From assembly GCA_021292105.1 (NCBI GenBank), contig CM037874.1, forward strand, positions 22,751,534 through 22,815,533: a stretch of 64,000 nucleotides of DNA. The letters run 5' to 3'. Below, one piece after another: positions 22,800 through 34,099 of the stretch. Each line of letters opens with the position of its first letter. Within the stretch, counting starts at the first letter, position 1. The stretch is from Anadara kagoshimensis. Lineage: Eukaryota > Mollusca > Bivalvia > Arcoida > Arcidae. A model generated the notes under the pieces. The model was not told where the DNA came from. It did not search any database and was given only the letters and a program-made list of their open reading frames with translations. Made by a program: the position numbers and the translations under genes.

Positions 22800-24345
22800 A
22801 ATTTGTTGATCATCATTTCATATGTTAATACACCCACATCCACAATAGAAATGCTCGCTATACAACCTCATTTATAATGTTTCGTAATAGTGCTTGAATT
22901 CCACGACAAATGAAACATCACTTTTTAGTGTCTATGTCTGGTTTATACAACTTTAAGTATGTGTAGTTACATTGTTAATCATATGTGATTTATTAAATGA
23001 AACAGAAATATTGATTACCATGCGTTTTGTCATTTATTGCTCGGTCAATGAAATATGGATTCTACTTGGAATTTTAACGTTATTGTAGTTTGTGTGTTTG
23101 AGAAGTGGAGAGATAGAGAGAGGGGGAGGAAAAGGAGGCATATTGCACTATATATAGTCTAATCACAAATGCACTTTTATAAGAAACAGTATAGGAAAGC
23201 ATAGCCTTAATATATACCAACAATTATAATCTTAAGAACACTTATTCTTATTTCATTCATATATATTTATCTTCCAGGTCATTAATATCATTGCGAAATA
23301 CATATTATGCAGTTCAAAGCAGCTATATGTATTTTTTATTTGAAAAGGCTATGCGCTATTTGGCCCTTCCCGGCACCACAATTTTAATATTTCTTGGAAG
23401 AGCGGAATATCTATGAATTTGCGACAAACACATTGCTAATTATACAAATGATACAATCCATAAAAGTTTTACTAAAAAATCTTTTCAACTGTCGTCATAT
23501 ATTGCTAAAGTATAGAGTGTTTGTCCAATTTCGAAATATTAATGTTTTTCGTTACAACTTTTCAAAATAAACTATGAGCGCGGTCATGCTACAAAAAAGA
23601 TATTTTAATTGTAAAGTAATGCTTAATAAAGGAATTCCATGTTATAATAGTTTTGTGGAGTGCGACTGCGCTCAAAGTTTAATTTTAAAAAAACGACAGA
23701 AAATTTGTCTAATGAAGTTGGAAAATAAGGGATAACGCAAATTACACGTTACTTCATCTTGTTGTATGACTTGGATATGGATTGGTATATTTGTTTTTGT
23801 TTCTTATAATTTATTACTTTATTGTTTATATATATATAAGCTCATTTATCTGCATATTGTTTCTGATGAAAGATTGAACAACAGTAGAAGTCACTCTGGT
23901 AATAAGTGCAGACTAACATACTTTGAACACTTTTCTATTTGTTCCTATCTAAACGATGAGGGTAATATTAATAAAAGAACAGCAGTTAAAGTCAGTCTTG
24001 TAATACAAAAAGACTCGCATACTTTGAACATTTTTCGTTCGTACCTATCTAAACGTTTACGGCTACATTAATACAAACATAAACTGCAAATACATATGTA
24101 TATAGTGACTTATTCCATTAACACACACATTAAATGCTGCTATAAATTCCTGTAAATCAACATAGAGAGGTTTATAACTATATTTAAATGCTGTTCTTGT
24201 TTTATTGTTGAATAGAAAATTAGCATTATGTACCTACTGTGTGTTTATTTTCGTGGCGTTAAATTTTGCCGTTCTTAGAATAAATACCATTTTAAAAAAA
24301 AACTATCACTTATACCTACATCACAGTATTGTTGATAAGTTTGAC
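22800..24345. other. No gene recognised
   Basis: AT-rich. A diverged retroelement tail end (ATATGGATTGGTATATTTGT) lies near 23775, and AACATTTTTCGT / GAACACTTTTCTA-type segments are duplicated near 23925 and 24025. Confidence 0.5.
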
Positions 24346-24349
24346 TATA

Positions 24350-24580
24350 CGTCTCTGTGTCCTGGATTGCCCTGGATATATTTGACGTCCCATAGTTCCT
24401 TTCACACAATTTTGATTACCCACGTGGCGGGTGAAGCTAGCTAAACAGGAGGTGTTTTAAGTTTCCCGAGCACCCGGCCTCACTTGTAAGTTCACGTGTC
24501 TAACCTGAATTGTCAGTTCCAAAGTTTTTACTTTGTTTCTGGACTGTGATTCGGACATGGATTAGTATGTTTGTTTTTTT
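24350..24580 (+). mobile_element. Retroelement 3' tail copy with the end of the coding region
   Basis: GATTGCCCTGGATATATTTG then ACGTCCCATAGTTCC, CACGTGGCGGGTGAAGC, CCCGAGCACCCGGCCTCAC and the tail end ATGGATTAGTATGTTTG. Confidence 0.82.
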
Positions 24581-25113
24581 ATTATTACTAATACATAAAT
24601 ACTATATAAATTCTATGATAAATCTGTGATTTATTATTTCAGTTTTACTCAGGTTAATAATATATTATAATACTTTGTAAAATCTGTTTCGTTGAGATGT
24701 AAAATTGCGTGTCAGGGTGCCCACGAAAATACAAAAAATTAGGACAACTTAAGTAGTAATAAAGAGTATACAGTTATTGTATGTGTTTGTATTAGGCAAT
24801 AGATTAAGACATTTACCGACGGTTATATAAACCTGTTACCGTTTGTGATACTAATGTTTATTCAATTAGAGACTTACTCGAGAGTGTTTTAGTAATACAT
24901 GGATTTTCTTGTCAGTAGTTTATTACATTGCTGTAAGTATTTGATTCTATATGATAATATAATGCTATGAAAGGGGCGAGGCGTCAAGTCACTTGTAGCT
25001 AGACACTTGTTTGAGTTTTATTAAAAATTCACCATGACTTACGAGATTAATAACTCCAATCAAACCGGAGATTACAGTTTTTATCAGATTTTATATAGTA
25101 TGACATATGATAA

Positions 25114-25390
25114 GTCAAATACAGATACATCAATCCATGTGTCCAACTCACAATGCAAAAGCAAAGAAAAAACTAACATATCAATCCATATCCAAATCAT
25201 AATCCAAAAGCAACGAAAAAACAAATATACCAAATCCATGTCCAAATCACAATCCAAAAGCAAATTGTAAACTACAAATAAGTTTAAACACATGAAGATT
25301 CAATGTGTACTTTTATCGGGGAAGTGGGGACGGATGCTCCTGAAGCGTAAGCACCTCTTGTTTAGTTAAACCCCCCCCCACGTTTGTGAT
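25114..25390 (-). mobile_element. Retroelement 3' tail with a triplicated end
   Basis: The terminal ~45 bp (ATCAATCCATGTCC...CAAAAGC) occurs three times in a row between 25114 and 25266. The rest of the tail follows, including CGGATGCTCCTGAAGCG. Confidence 0.75.
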
Positions 25391-25844
25391 CAAAATTGAA
25401 AATGATAGCAATCGTTATTTGTGTTGATCAGACAAATACTAAGTATATACTATATAGCTGAAAATTTCTTTACGTAAACAAACGACAAAAATTGCATGTT
25501 TTATGTATGAATTGAGTTCATAACTCCTCTTTCACAATCAAAGAAATTTCTTTTAACTCTCCATCACAACACTGTTTTATTAAAATAAACAAAACAAAAC
25601 AGCTATGAGCAACAGATATATAAAATGTAGTACTTTAAAGTTTTTTCCGCGTGCGATAAAATTTCGCGAGTACAAAACATTCGCGCACTTGTTTTTGAAA
25701 ATATGCTAAATATTCTGCTAAAGTCCATATCGCAAAAGTGAATAATCGCGAAATCACTTTGAATAGAGAAAAGCAAAAGTGAAATATCCGCGAATAAAAG
25801 TTTAAGTTATAGTTAAGGTCCATCATATCCGTTGACAGACAAAT

Positions 25845-25965
25845 TAGAAACAAGCATACCTATCAATGTCTAAACTAAAATCTCAAAGCAAAGTTAAAAC
25901 GTTCACCAGGGAAGTGTGACCGGGTGCTCCGGAAGTGCGGTAGCTACATCCGCCACTTGTGTAAC
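25845..25965 (-). mobile_element. Retroelement 3' tail copy
   Basis: AAACAAGCATACCTATCAAT, then CACCAGGGAAGTGTGACCGG and GTGCTCCGGAAGTGCGGTAG. It ends about 75 bp before the 38-bp satellite begins. Confidence 0.72.
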
Positions 25966-26038
25966 TATTAACATGAAACTGACTTGTCATTTATGATCAA
26001 CTATTGATAATTGATAATACTAGTACTTATCCCTGGAG

Positions 26039-29000
26039 CACATATAACTTGTATCAATGAGGTGTTAGTTAAGGCAGATATATAACTTGTATCAATGAGG
26101 TGTTAGTTAAGGCAGATATATAACTTGTATCAATGAGGTGTTAGATTAGACAGACATATAACTTGTATCAATGAGGTGTTAGTTAAGGCAGATATATAAC
26201 TTGTATCAATGAGGTGTTAGTTAAGGCAGATATATAACTTGTATCAATGAGGGGTTAGTTAAGGCAGACATATAACTTGTATCAATGAGGTGTTAGTTAA
26301 GGCAGATATATAACTTGTATCAATGAGGTGTTAGTTAAGGCAGATATATAACTTGTATCAATGAGGGGTTAGTTAAGGCAGATATATAACTTGTATCAAT
26401 GAGGGGTTAGTTAAGGTAGATATATAACTTGTATCAATGAGGTGTTAGTTAAGGCAGACATATAACTTGTATCAATGAGGTGTTAGTTAAGGCAGATATA
26501 TAACTTGTATCAATGAGGTGTTAGTTAAGGCAGATATATAACTTGTATCAATGAGGTGTTAGTTAAGGCAGATATATAACTTGTATCAATGAGGTGTTAG
26601 ATAAGACAGACATATAACTTGTATCAATGAGGTGTTAGTTAAGGCAGATATATAACTTGTATCAATGAGGTGTTAGTTAAGGCAGATATATAACTTGTAT
26701 CAATGAGGGGTTAGTTAAGGCAGACATATAACTTGTATCAATGAGGTGTTAGTTAAGGCAGATATATAACTTGTATCAATGAGGTGTTAGTTAAGGCAGA
26801 TATATAACTTGTATCAATGAGGTGTTAGTTAAGGCAGATATATAACTTGTATCAATGAGGGGTTAGTTAAGGCAGATATATAACTTGTATCAATGAGGGG
26901 TTAGTTAAGGTAGATATATAACTTGTATCAATGAGGTGTTAGTTAAGGCAGACATATAACTTGTATCAATGAGGTGTTAGTTAAGGCAGATATATAACTT
27001 GTATCAATGAGGTGTTAGTTAAGGCAGATATATAACTTGTATCAATGAGGGGTTAGTTCAGGCAGATATAAAACTTGTATCAATGAGGGGTTAGTTCAGG
27101 CAGATATATAACTTGTATCAATGAGGTGTTAGTTAAGGCAGATATATAACTTGTATCAATGAGGTGTTAGTTAAGGCAGATATATAACTTGTATCAATGA
27201 GGTGTTAGTTAAGGCAGATATATAACTTGTATCAATGAGGTGTTAGTTAAGGCAGATATATAACTTGTATCAATGAGGTGTTAGTTAAGGCAGACATATA
27301 ACTTGTATCAATGAGGTGACAGTTAAGGCAGACATATAACTTGTATCAATGAGGTGTTAGTTAAGGCAGATATATAACTTGTATCAATGAGGTGTTAGTT
27401 AAGGCAGATATATAACTGGTATCAATTAGGTGTTAGTTAAGGCAGATATATAACTTGTATCAATGAGGTGTTAGTTAAGGCAGACATATAACTTGTATCA
27501 ATGAGGTGTTAGTTAAGGTAGATATATAACTTGTATCAATGAGGTGTTAGTTAAGGCAGATATATAACTTGTATCAATGAGGTGTTAGTTAAGGCAGATA
27601 TATAACTTGTATCAATGAGGTGACAGTTAAGGCAGATATATAACTTGTATCAATGAGGTGACAGTTAAGGCAGACATATAACTTGTATCAATGAGGTGAC
27701 AGTTAAGGCAGACATATAACTTGTATCAATGAGGTGTTAGTTAAGGCAGATATATAAGTTGTATCAATGAGGTGTTAGTTAAGGTAGATATATAACTTGT
27801 ATCAATGAGGTGTTAGTTAAGGCAGATATATAACTTGTATCAATGAGGTGTTAGTTAAGGCAGATATATAACTGGTATCAATGAGGTGTTAGTTAAGGCA
27901 GATATATAACTGGTATCAATGAGGTGTTAGTTAAGGCAGATATATAACTGGTATCAATGAGGTGTTAGTTAAGGCAGATATATAACTGGTATCAATGAGG
28001 TGTTAGTTAAGGCAGATATATAACTGGTATCAATGAGGTGTTAGTTAAGGCAGATATATAACTTGTATCAATGAGGTGTTAGTTAAGGCAGATATATAAC
28101 TTGTATCAATGAGGTGTTAGTTAAGGCAGATATATAACTTGTATCAATGAGGTGTTAGTTAAGGCAGATATATAACTTGTATCAATGAGGTGTTAGTTAA
28201 GGCAGATATATAACTTGTATCAATGAGGTGTTAGTTAAGGCAGATATATAACTTGTATCAATGAGGTGTTAGTTAAGGCAGATATATAACTTGTATCAAT
28301 GAGGTGTTAGTTAAGGCAGATATATAACTTGTATCAATGAGGTGTTAGTTAAGGCAGATATATAACTTGTATCAATGAGGTGTTAGTTAAGGCAGATATA
28401 TAACTTGTATCAATGAGGTGTTAGTTAAGGCAGATATATAACTTGTATCAATGAGGTGTTAGTTAAGGCAGATATATAACTTGTATCAATGAGGGGTTAG
28501 TTAAGGCAGATATATAACTTGTATCAATGAGGGGTTAGTTAAGGCAGATATATAACTTGTATCAATGAGGGGTTAGTTAAGGCAGATATATAACTTGTAT
28601 CAATGAGGGGTTAGTTAAGGCAGATATATAACTTGTATAAATGAGGTGTTAGATAAGGCAGATATATAACTTGTATCAATGAGGGGTTAGTTAAGGCAGA
28701 TATATAACTTGTATCAATGAGGTGTTAGTTAAGGCAGACATATAACTTGTATCAATGAGGTGTTAGTTAAGGCAGATATATAACTTGTATCAATGTGGTG
28801 TTAGTTAAGGCAGATATATAACTTGTATCAATGAGGTGTTAGATAAGGCAGATATATAACTTGTATCAATGAGGTGTTAGATAAGGCAGATATATAACTG
28901 GTATCAATGAGGTGTTAGTTAAGGCAGACATATAACTGGTATCAATGAGGTGTTAGTTAAGGCAGACATATAACTTGTATCAATGAGGTGTTAGTTAAGG

Positions 29001-30445
29001 CAGACATATAACTTGTATCAATGAGGTGTTAGTTAAGGCAGAAATATAACTTGTATCAATGTGGTGTTAGTTAAGGCAGATATATAACTTGTATCAATGA
29101 GGTGTTAGTTAAGGCAGACATATAACTTGTATCAATGAGGTGTTAGTTAAGACAGACATATAACTTGTATCAATGAGGTGTTAGTTAAGGCAGACATATA
29201 ACTTGTATCAATGAGGTGTTAGTTAAGACAGACATATAACTTGTATCAATGAGGTGTTAGTTAAGGTAGACATATAACTTGTATCAATGAGGTGTTAGTT
29301 AAGGTAGACATATAACTTGTATCAATGAGGTGTTAGTTAAGGTAGACATATAACTTGTATCAATGAGGTGTTAGTTAAGGTAGACATATAACTTGTATCA
29401 ATGAGGTGTTAGTTAAGGCAGATATATAACTTGTATCAATGAGGTGTTAGTTAAGGCAGATATATAACTTGTATCAATGAGGTGTTAGTTAAGGCAGATA
29501 TATAACTTGTATCAATGAGGTGTTAGTTTAGGCATATATATAACTTGTATCAATGAGGTGTTAGTTAAGGCAGACATATAACTTGTATCAATGTGATGTT
29601 AGTTAAGGCAGATATATAACTTGTATCAATGAGATGTTAGTTAAGGCATATATATAACTTGTATCAATGAGGTGTTAGTTAAGGCAGATATATAACTTGT
29701 ATCAATGAGGTGTTAGTTAAGGCAGACATATAACTTGTATCAATGAGGTGACAGTTAAGGCAGATATATAACTTGTATCAATGTGGTGTTAGTTAAGGCA
29801 GATATATAACTTGTATCAATGAGGTGTTAGTTAAGGCAGACATATAACTTGTATCAATGAGGTGACAGTTAAGGCAGATATATAACTTGTATCAATGAGG
29901 TGTTAGTTAAGGCATACATATAACTTGTATCAATGAGATGTTAGTTAAGGCAGACATATAACTTGTATCAATGAGGTGTTAGTTAAGGCATACATATAAC
30001 TTGTATTAATGAGGTGTTAGTTAAGGCAGACATATAACTTTTATCAATGTGGTGACAGTTAAGGCAGATATATAACTTGTATCAATGAGGTGTTAGTTAA
30101 GACAGACATATAACTTGTATCAATGAGGTGACAGTTAAGGCAGATATATAACTTGTATCAATGAGGTGTTAGTTAAGGTAGATATATAGCTTGTATTAAT
30201 GAGGTGTTAGTTAAGACAGACATATAACTTGTATCAATGAGGTGACAGTTAAGGCAGATATATAACTTGTATCAATGAGGTGTTAGTTAAGGTAGATATA
30301 TAACTTGTATCAATGAGGTGTTAGTTAAGGCAGACATATAACTTGTATCAATGTGGTGTTAGTTAAGACAGAAATATAACTTGTATCAATGTGGTGTTAG
30401 TTAAGGAAGACATATAACTGGTATCAATGAGGTGTTAGTAAAGGC
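26039..30445. repeat. 38-bp satellite array, about 116 copies
   Basis: Uninterrupted tandem array with a period of 38 bp. The core is ATAACTTGTATCAATGAGGT followed by GTTAGTTAAGGCAGATAT. Variant units (GGGG for GGTG, GACAGTTAAG for GTTAGTTAAG, GACAGACATA, GGTAGATATA, ACTGGTATC) are not random: a run of about 12 variants from ~26145 is repeated from ~26599. All six frames contain stops, so it is not coding. It lies between the FABP first exons at 22.6 and 33.9 kb. Confidence 0.97.
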
Positions 30446-30607
30446 AAAAACGTGTTAATGAGATTAGGATTTTTAGAATTATTTGTAAATAACTAACAAT
30501 ACCACAAAAAGATAGTTTCATCTTATTATTCTTGTGTAATTTAATACTTAATTAGCTCGCGTTATCACGATAGTATGGACAGTGTGAATCAAGGTTAATT
30601 TTTTAAC

Positions 30608-30760
30608 CATTGCCTATAAGTTTTGTTCAGTCTATTTAGAAATAACTTGAAAGAAAACTGTGTACTTTGCATTAATCCTACGTAGCGGGTTTATGGAAAA
30701 AAGTACACAGTCTTCATTCAAGTCATTTCTCAATAGACTGAACCAAAACTAAAGGCAATG
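30608..30760. repeat. Long hairpin next to the satellite
   Basis: Arm 30608-30669 (CATTGCCTATAAGTTTTGTT ... GAAAACTGTGTAC) pairs with arm 30702-30760 (GTACACAGTCTTCATTCAAG ... CTAAAGGCAATG), about 60 bp at roughly 85-90% by eye, with a 32-bp loop. Confidence 0.82.
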
Positions 30761-31019
30761 CTTATGATTTAATTGCATAAATAAAGAGACCAAAGAACAA
30801 GGTACTATGCTAAAAGTTCAAAGAAATTGCTTCATTGTGAACAACAATGAAATGTACACAGGAAATCATAAAATAATCATAACTGTTTAGCCAATCAAAA
30901 TGTGTAAAAACGCAGTGGGCAAGTCCTGTTAAAAACATGTCGATAAGGAAATAACTAGCTTTTAGCAAATCAGAATGTGTGAAAATGGTAAAATTTAGTT
31001 ATTGTAAATTTTCCTTGAT

Positions 31020-31145
31020 TTCACCTACCTTTAGATTTCCAAACCTTATTGTTCAGTATACATTTTCATATCGAATTTAAAACTCTCTCAATTTAAACAG
31101 ATCACAAAATTCGTGTCAATATGGATTAGCATGTTTGGTTTTGAT
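31020..31145 (+). mobile_element. Retroelement tail fragment, diverged
   Basis: CACAAAATTCGTGTCAATAT then GGATTAGCATGTTTGGTTTT matches only the extreme end of the tail. Confidence 0.5.
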
Positions 31146-31399
31146 TTTTAAGGTAATACCTCAGTGTAAGATATTGTTAATTTGCATTTTCACACCGACT
31201 GATAACACTGGACAGAAGCAGATACGTCCCCACTCTACAGCTCTGAGGACTTTGGTGTGTTTGTAGTCACTAATCAAACTACCAATTCATGTCCAAATTA
31301 CAATCGTTAAGTCTTTTTCCATTTGTCCGAGGTGGATATAGCTAGGAGGTGCCATCGACAAAATGTTAGAATTTTTATAGACAACATATTGTAATATAA

Positions 31400-31700
31400 T
31401 TTTCAAACAAACCTATAAACCAATGGACACAATCTGTGTGTGCTGATTTGTACATTTTATTGTATGAAGCAAAATTTATGCAGAACCTTGTTAATCTGGA
31501 GAAAAGGCTCTCACTAAATCATTCAACTCTGCATACAGATATACAGAAGACGTTGTCCTACATTTGTCATATATCATGCTTCATATTTGTAATTATACCT
31601 CCAATACGACGCCCATGAAATACTACAATTGCAGCTGCATAACAAACGTGATTTCTATGGTCAACTTCCCTTATCTATGCAGCAATATACCTGCTCTTCT
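31400..31700 (+). pseudogene. Second reverse-transcriptase relic
   Basis: CADLYILLYEAKFMQNL near 31437-31490 is the same pre-palm segment as in the 15-16 kb relic. KRDFY lies at about 31644-31658 and VNFPYLCSNIPA at 31660-31695, which match the segment normally downstream of the YIDD motif. The palm motif itself is lost, so the fragment has an internal deletion and frame changes. Confidence 0.65.
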
Positions 31701-32089
31701 GATTATGGTGCATTTTATTTACAGTTAATAGAAACTGTTATAGTAGAGCTTGTTCGCACAATGGGAATAAAGAGAAAAGATACTTACAAATAAACGGTTG
31801 ACACATGAATATTGCAACCCAAGACTTCTATTACATAAATATATATAAACGGAGCATGAACATGTGCAAGATATGTCTTTTCATGAAAGAATGAAGGGAA
31901 CAATACTATTCAATAGAAAAACGATCAGATATATTTTTGACTTCAAGTTTTAAAGAACTATCATCGAAAACAAGGTAATTAAAGCATTTTGATAAAAAAA
32001 AACACTTATAATTTTAATTTATATTTCTAATTGTCTTCCAGAGGACATCCTCTTGGATATTAGGCAGATGAAAGTTCCAATTGTTTGAC

Positions 32090-32265
32090 AATATGGCTTA
32101 AAACTAAACACACCATTTTATATTTGAATTACAACTCAAAAACAAGGTAAAAACTTTGTAAACTGGCAAATTAAGTTAAACGCGTGAAATAACACTGGAA
32201 TAGTAAGATTAAATGTTCCGGAAAGATAACCGGTTTAGCTAGCTGCGCCCCGTCACGTGTAAATT
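32090..32265 (-). mobile_element. Retroelement 3' tail copy
   Basis: AAACACACCATTTTATATTT, AACTGGCAAATTAAGTTAAA, CGCGTGAAAT, then TTAGCTAGCTGCGCCCCGTC. Confidence 0.65.
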
Positions 32266-33900
32266 CGAATTTAAAAATGATAAGTCTATGGAAAAGCTTA
32301 GAAATGTTAAATATATCTATACTTATGTACGAACAATACTAGTATTGTGTTGACGACAATTACTTTCTGGGGGTCAAGATAAGCTTAGACTTTCAATGAT
32401 TTATTTTTAAGCAGCTTGTTTTGTTTTTAATAGTTCCATTAGTGAGGAAAAGCTCTACTCTACCGTATCGGGTTATTTATGGTTAAATCTGTTTTAATTT
32501 TGCAGCAGAAGCCGTCCGTTTCGGAAGAGTTTCAAGTACAAATACAAGGAACATACAAGCATAAGAATAAACATCAGAACCGGATAGTGCATGTACAATG
32601 ATATTTCAAATAGATGAAAAACAATTAAAAGCATTCACTTTGCAACAATCAATGCAACAAGGAATAAGAAAAATAAAATTAAGAAACTACCAAAGAAATA
32701 CTGAAAATATATAGGAACACGAATTTGAAGAGGTTTGGTTGAATACATATCCTATTCAGTTGTTATCATCCTTAAGCGGGCGTTCAACCCATTTGTTAAG
32801 TCTATAGAAAAAGATTGATGATAAACCGCAAAATGTTCTACATTTGAAAAAATCTAGCTCATGACAAAGAAGGGTTTCTAATAAGATTTCATTCATTAAT
32901 TCCTAAGTGATTTAAGGTTGACCCATCATTTATTCCTTCCAAAGATAAAAATCAGATTGCAAAGAAAAATGTAAATAATATCGTAGGTTCCATAGGTAGG
33001 TCGTTCTTTTTATTTTATCCTGTATCATATTTAAAAAGTTTCTCAACATGAAGCATGGAATTTATTCACAACTTTGAGAACATGATAACAATAATAATAT
33101 GGGATGTGAATTTAATATACCAGGAAACAGTACAGAATTTGTAAGATGTTCCTTGTATTTCTTATATGATTCACCAAACGATGTTCAATTTAATGTAAAA
33201 ATTTAGAAGGTATAGGTAATTGTTACCATGGTTTTGTTTTGCTCTACTTTTCGACTACTTTAGTCAGTATATATTTTACTACAACCATGAACTGTGTTGC
33301 TTGACGTTACAAAATAATTTTAAATGCCATTCGTTTTAAATTGTTGAAATGTTCCAAAATGTACAGCACTACACACACACTACTAATACCGTTGGTTTTA
33401 TTTGAGGTGTTCATCAAAATGATCAATGCGGAATCTTTAACACGCATAAAAGTACTCAACAATGTTTTTCAATTTTTAAAATTTCTTTATCTTATTTTTA
33501 AATATCAATTATTTACTAACTTGAATTGTTAACATAAAACTAATTAAATAAATTCTAAAATGTATGAATGACTTTTCTAATTTATCTGTATTTCTTGAAA
33601 TTAAGTTAACAATTTTATTCGTTAACACTAAACCATTTACTAAACACATTTGTATATTATTATATTATTATTTATCATTATAATAATTGAAAATTTGTTG
33701 AAAACCAAGAAAACTAAATTCAATAGAGAGTATTACAGGTCAATGTAACCTGACTTACAAATTCTTGACCCTGCATTGATTTTTCGCTTTATTAGCATGT
33801 CTGAAATCTCAAAGGGAGTTCAAAATTAGTTTACGGGGACTGGGTCAATGCGATGTTATCTAATCTGCAATCATGTTAAGATGGTGTAAAAGAGAATAAC
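32266..33900. other. No gene recognised
   Basis: AT-rich sequence downstream of the 33.9 kb FABP exon. No exon 2-like sequence is visible. Confidence 0.55.
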
Positions 33901-33906
33901 ACTCAC

Positions 33907-33994
33907 CTAACTCTTCAAGAAAACTTTCAAAATTTTCACTTGTTTCTAGTTTCCATTCACCACAAAGTTTTGCTTCAATTTCGGATAGTGCCAT
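33907..33994 (-). CDS. Orphan FABP first exon (phase-1 donor)
   Basis: An 88-nt coding exon starting at ATG (33994) and ending at a GTGAGT donor. It encodes 29 codons plus one nucleotide. The peptide begins MALSEIEAKLCGEWKLETSE and continues NFESFLEEL, matching the iLBP N-terminal signature (G-x-W-x-L, four residues, N-F-[DE]). Length and phase match the other FABP first exons in the window. A TATTTATAAG box lies at about 34075-34086, some 80-90 bp upstream of the ATG. No FABP exon 2, 3 or 4 was found between here and position 1. This is the most divergent of the five first exons, with Cys-Gly-Glu before the Trp instead of Gly-Gly-Lys. It may be an alternative first exon of a gene to the left or a relic of a partial duplication. 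Confidence 0.85.
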
Positions 33995-34073
33995 TTTAGG
34001 AATTCCAAAAATTGAATCTTCAACGCCGATATAATTCTATGATTGAGAAGAGACTTAGAATTGGCTTATAAAT

Positions 34074-34087
34074 ATCGATATAATTAT
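34074..34087 (-). promoter_or_regulatory. TATA box of the 33.9 kb FABP first exon
   Basis: Minus-strand TATTTATAAG, about 80-90 bp upstream of the ATG at 33994. Confidence 0.55.
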
Positions 34088-34099
34088 GATAAATAATCC

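Noticed and set aside
26039..30445. CRISPR array
   Set aside because: Units are directly adjacent 38-bp repeats without unique spacers, and the setting is eukaryotic. It is a satellite.
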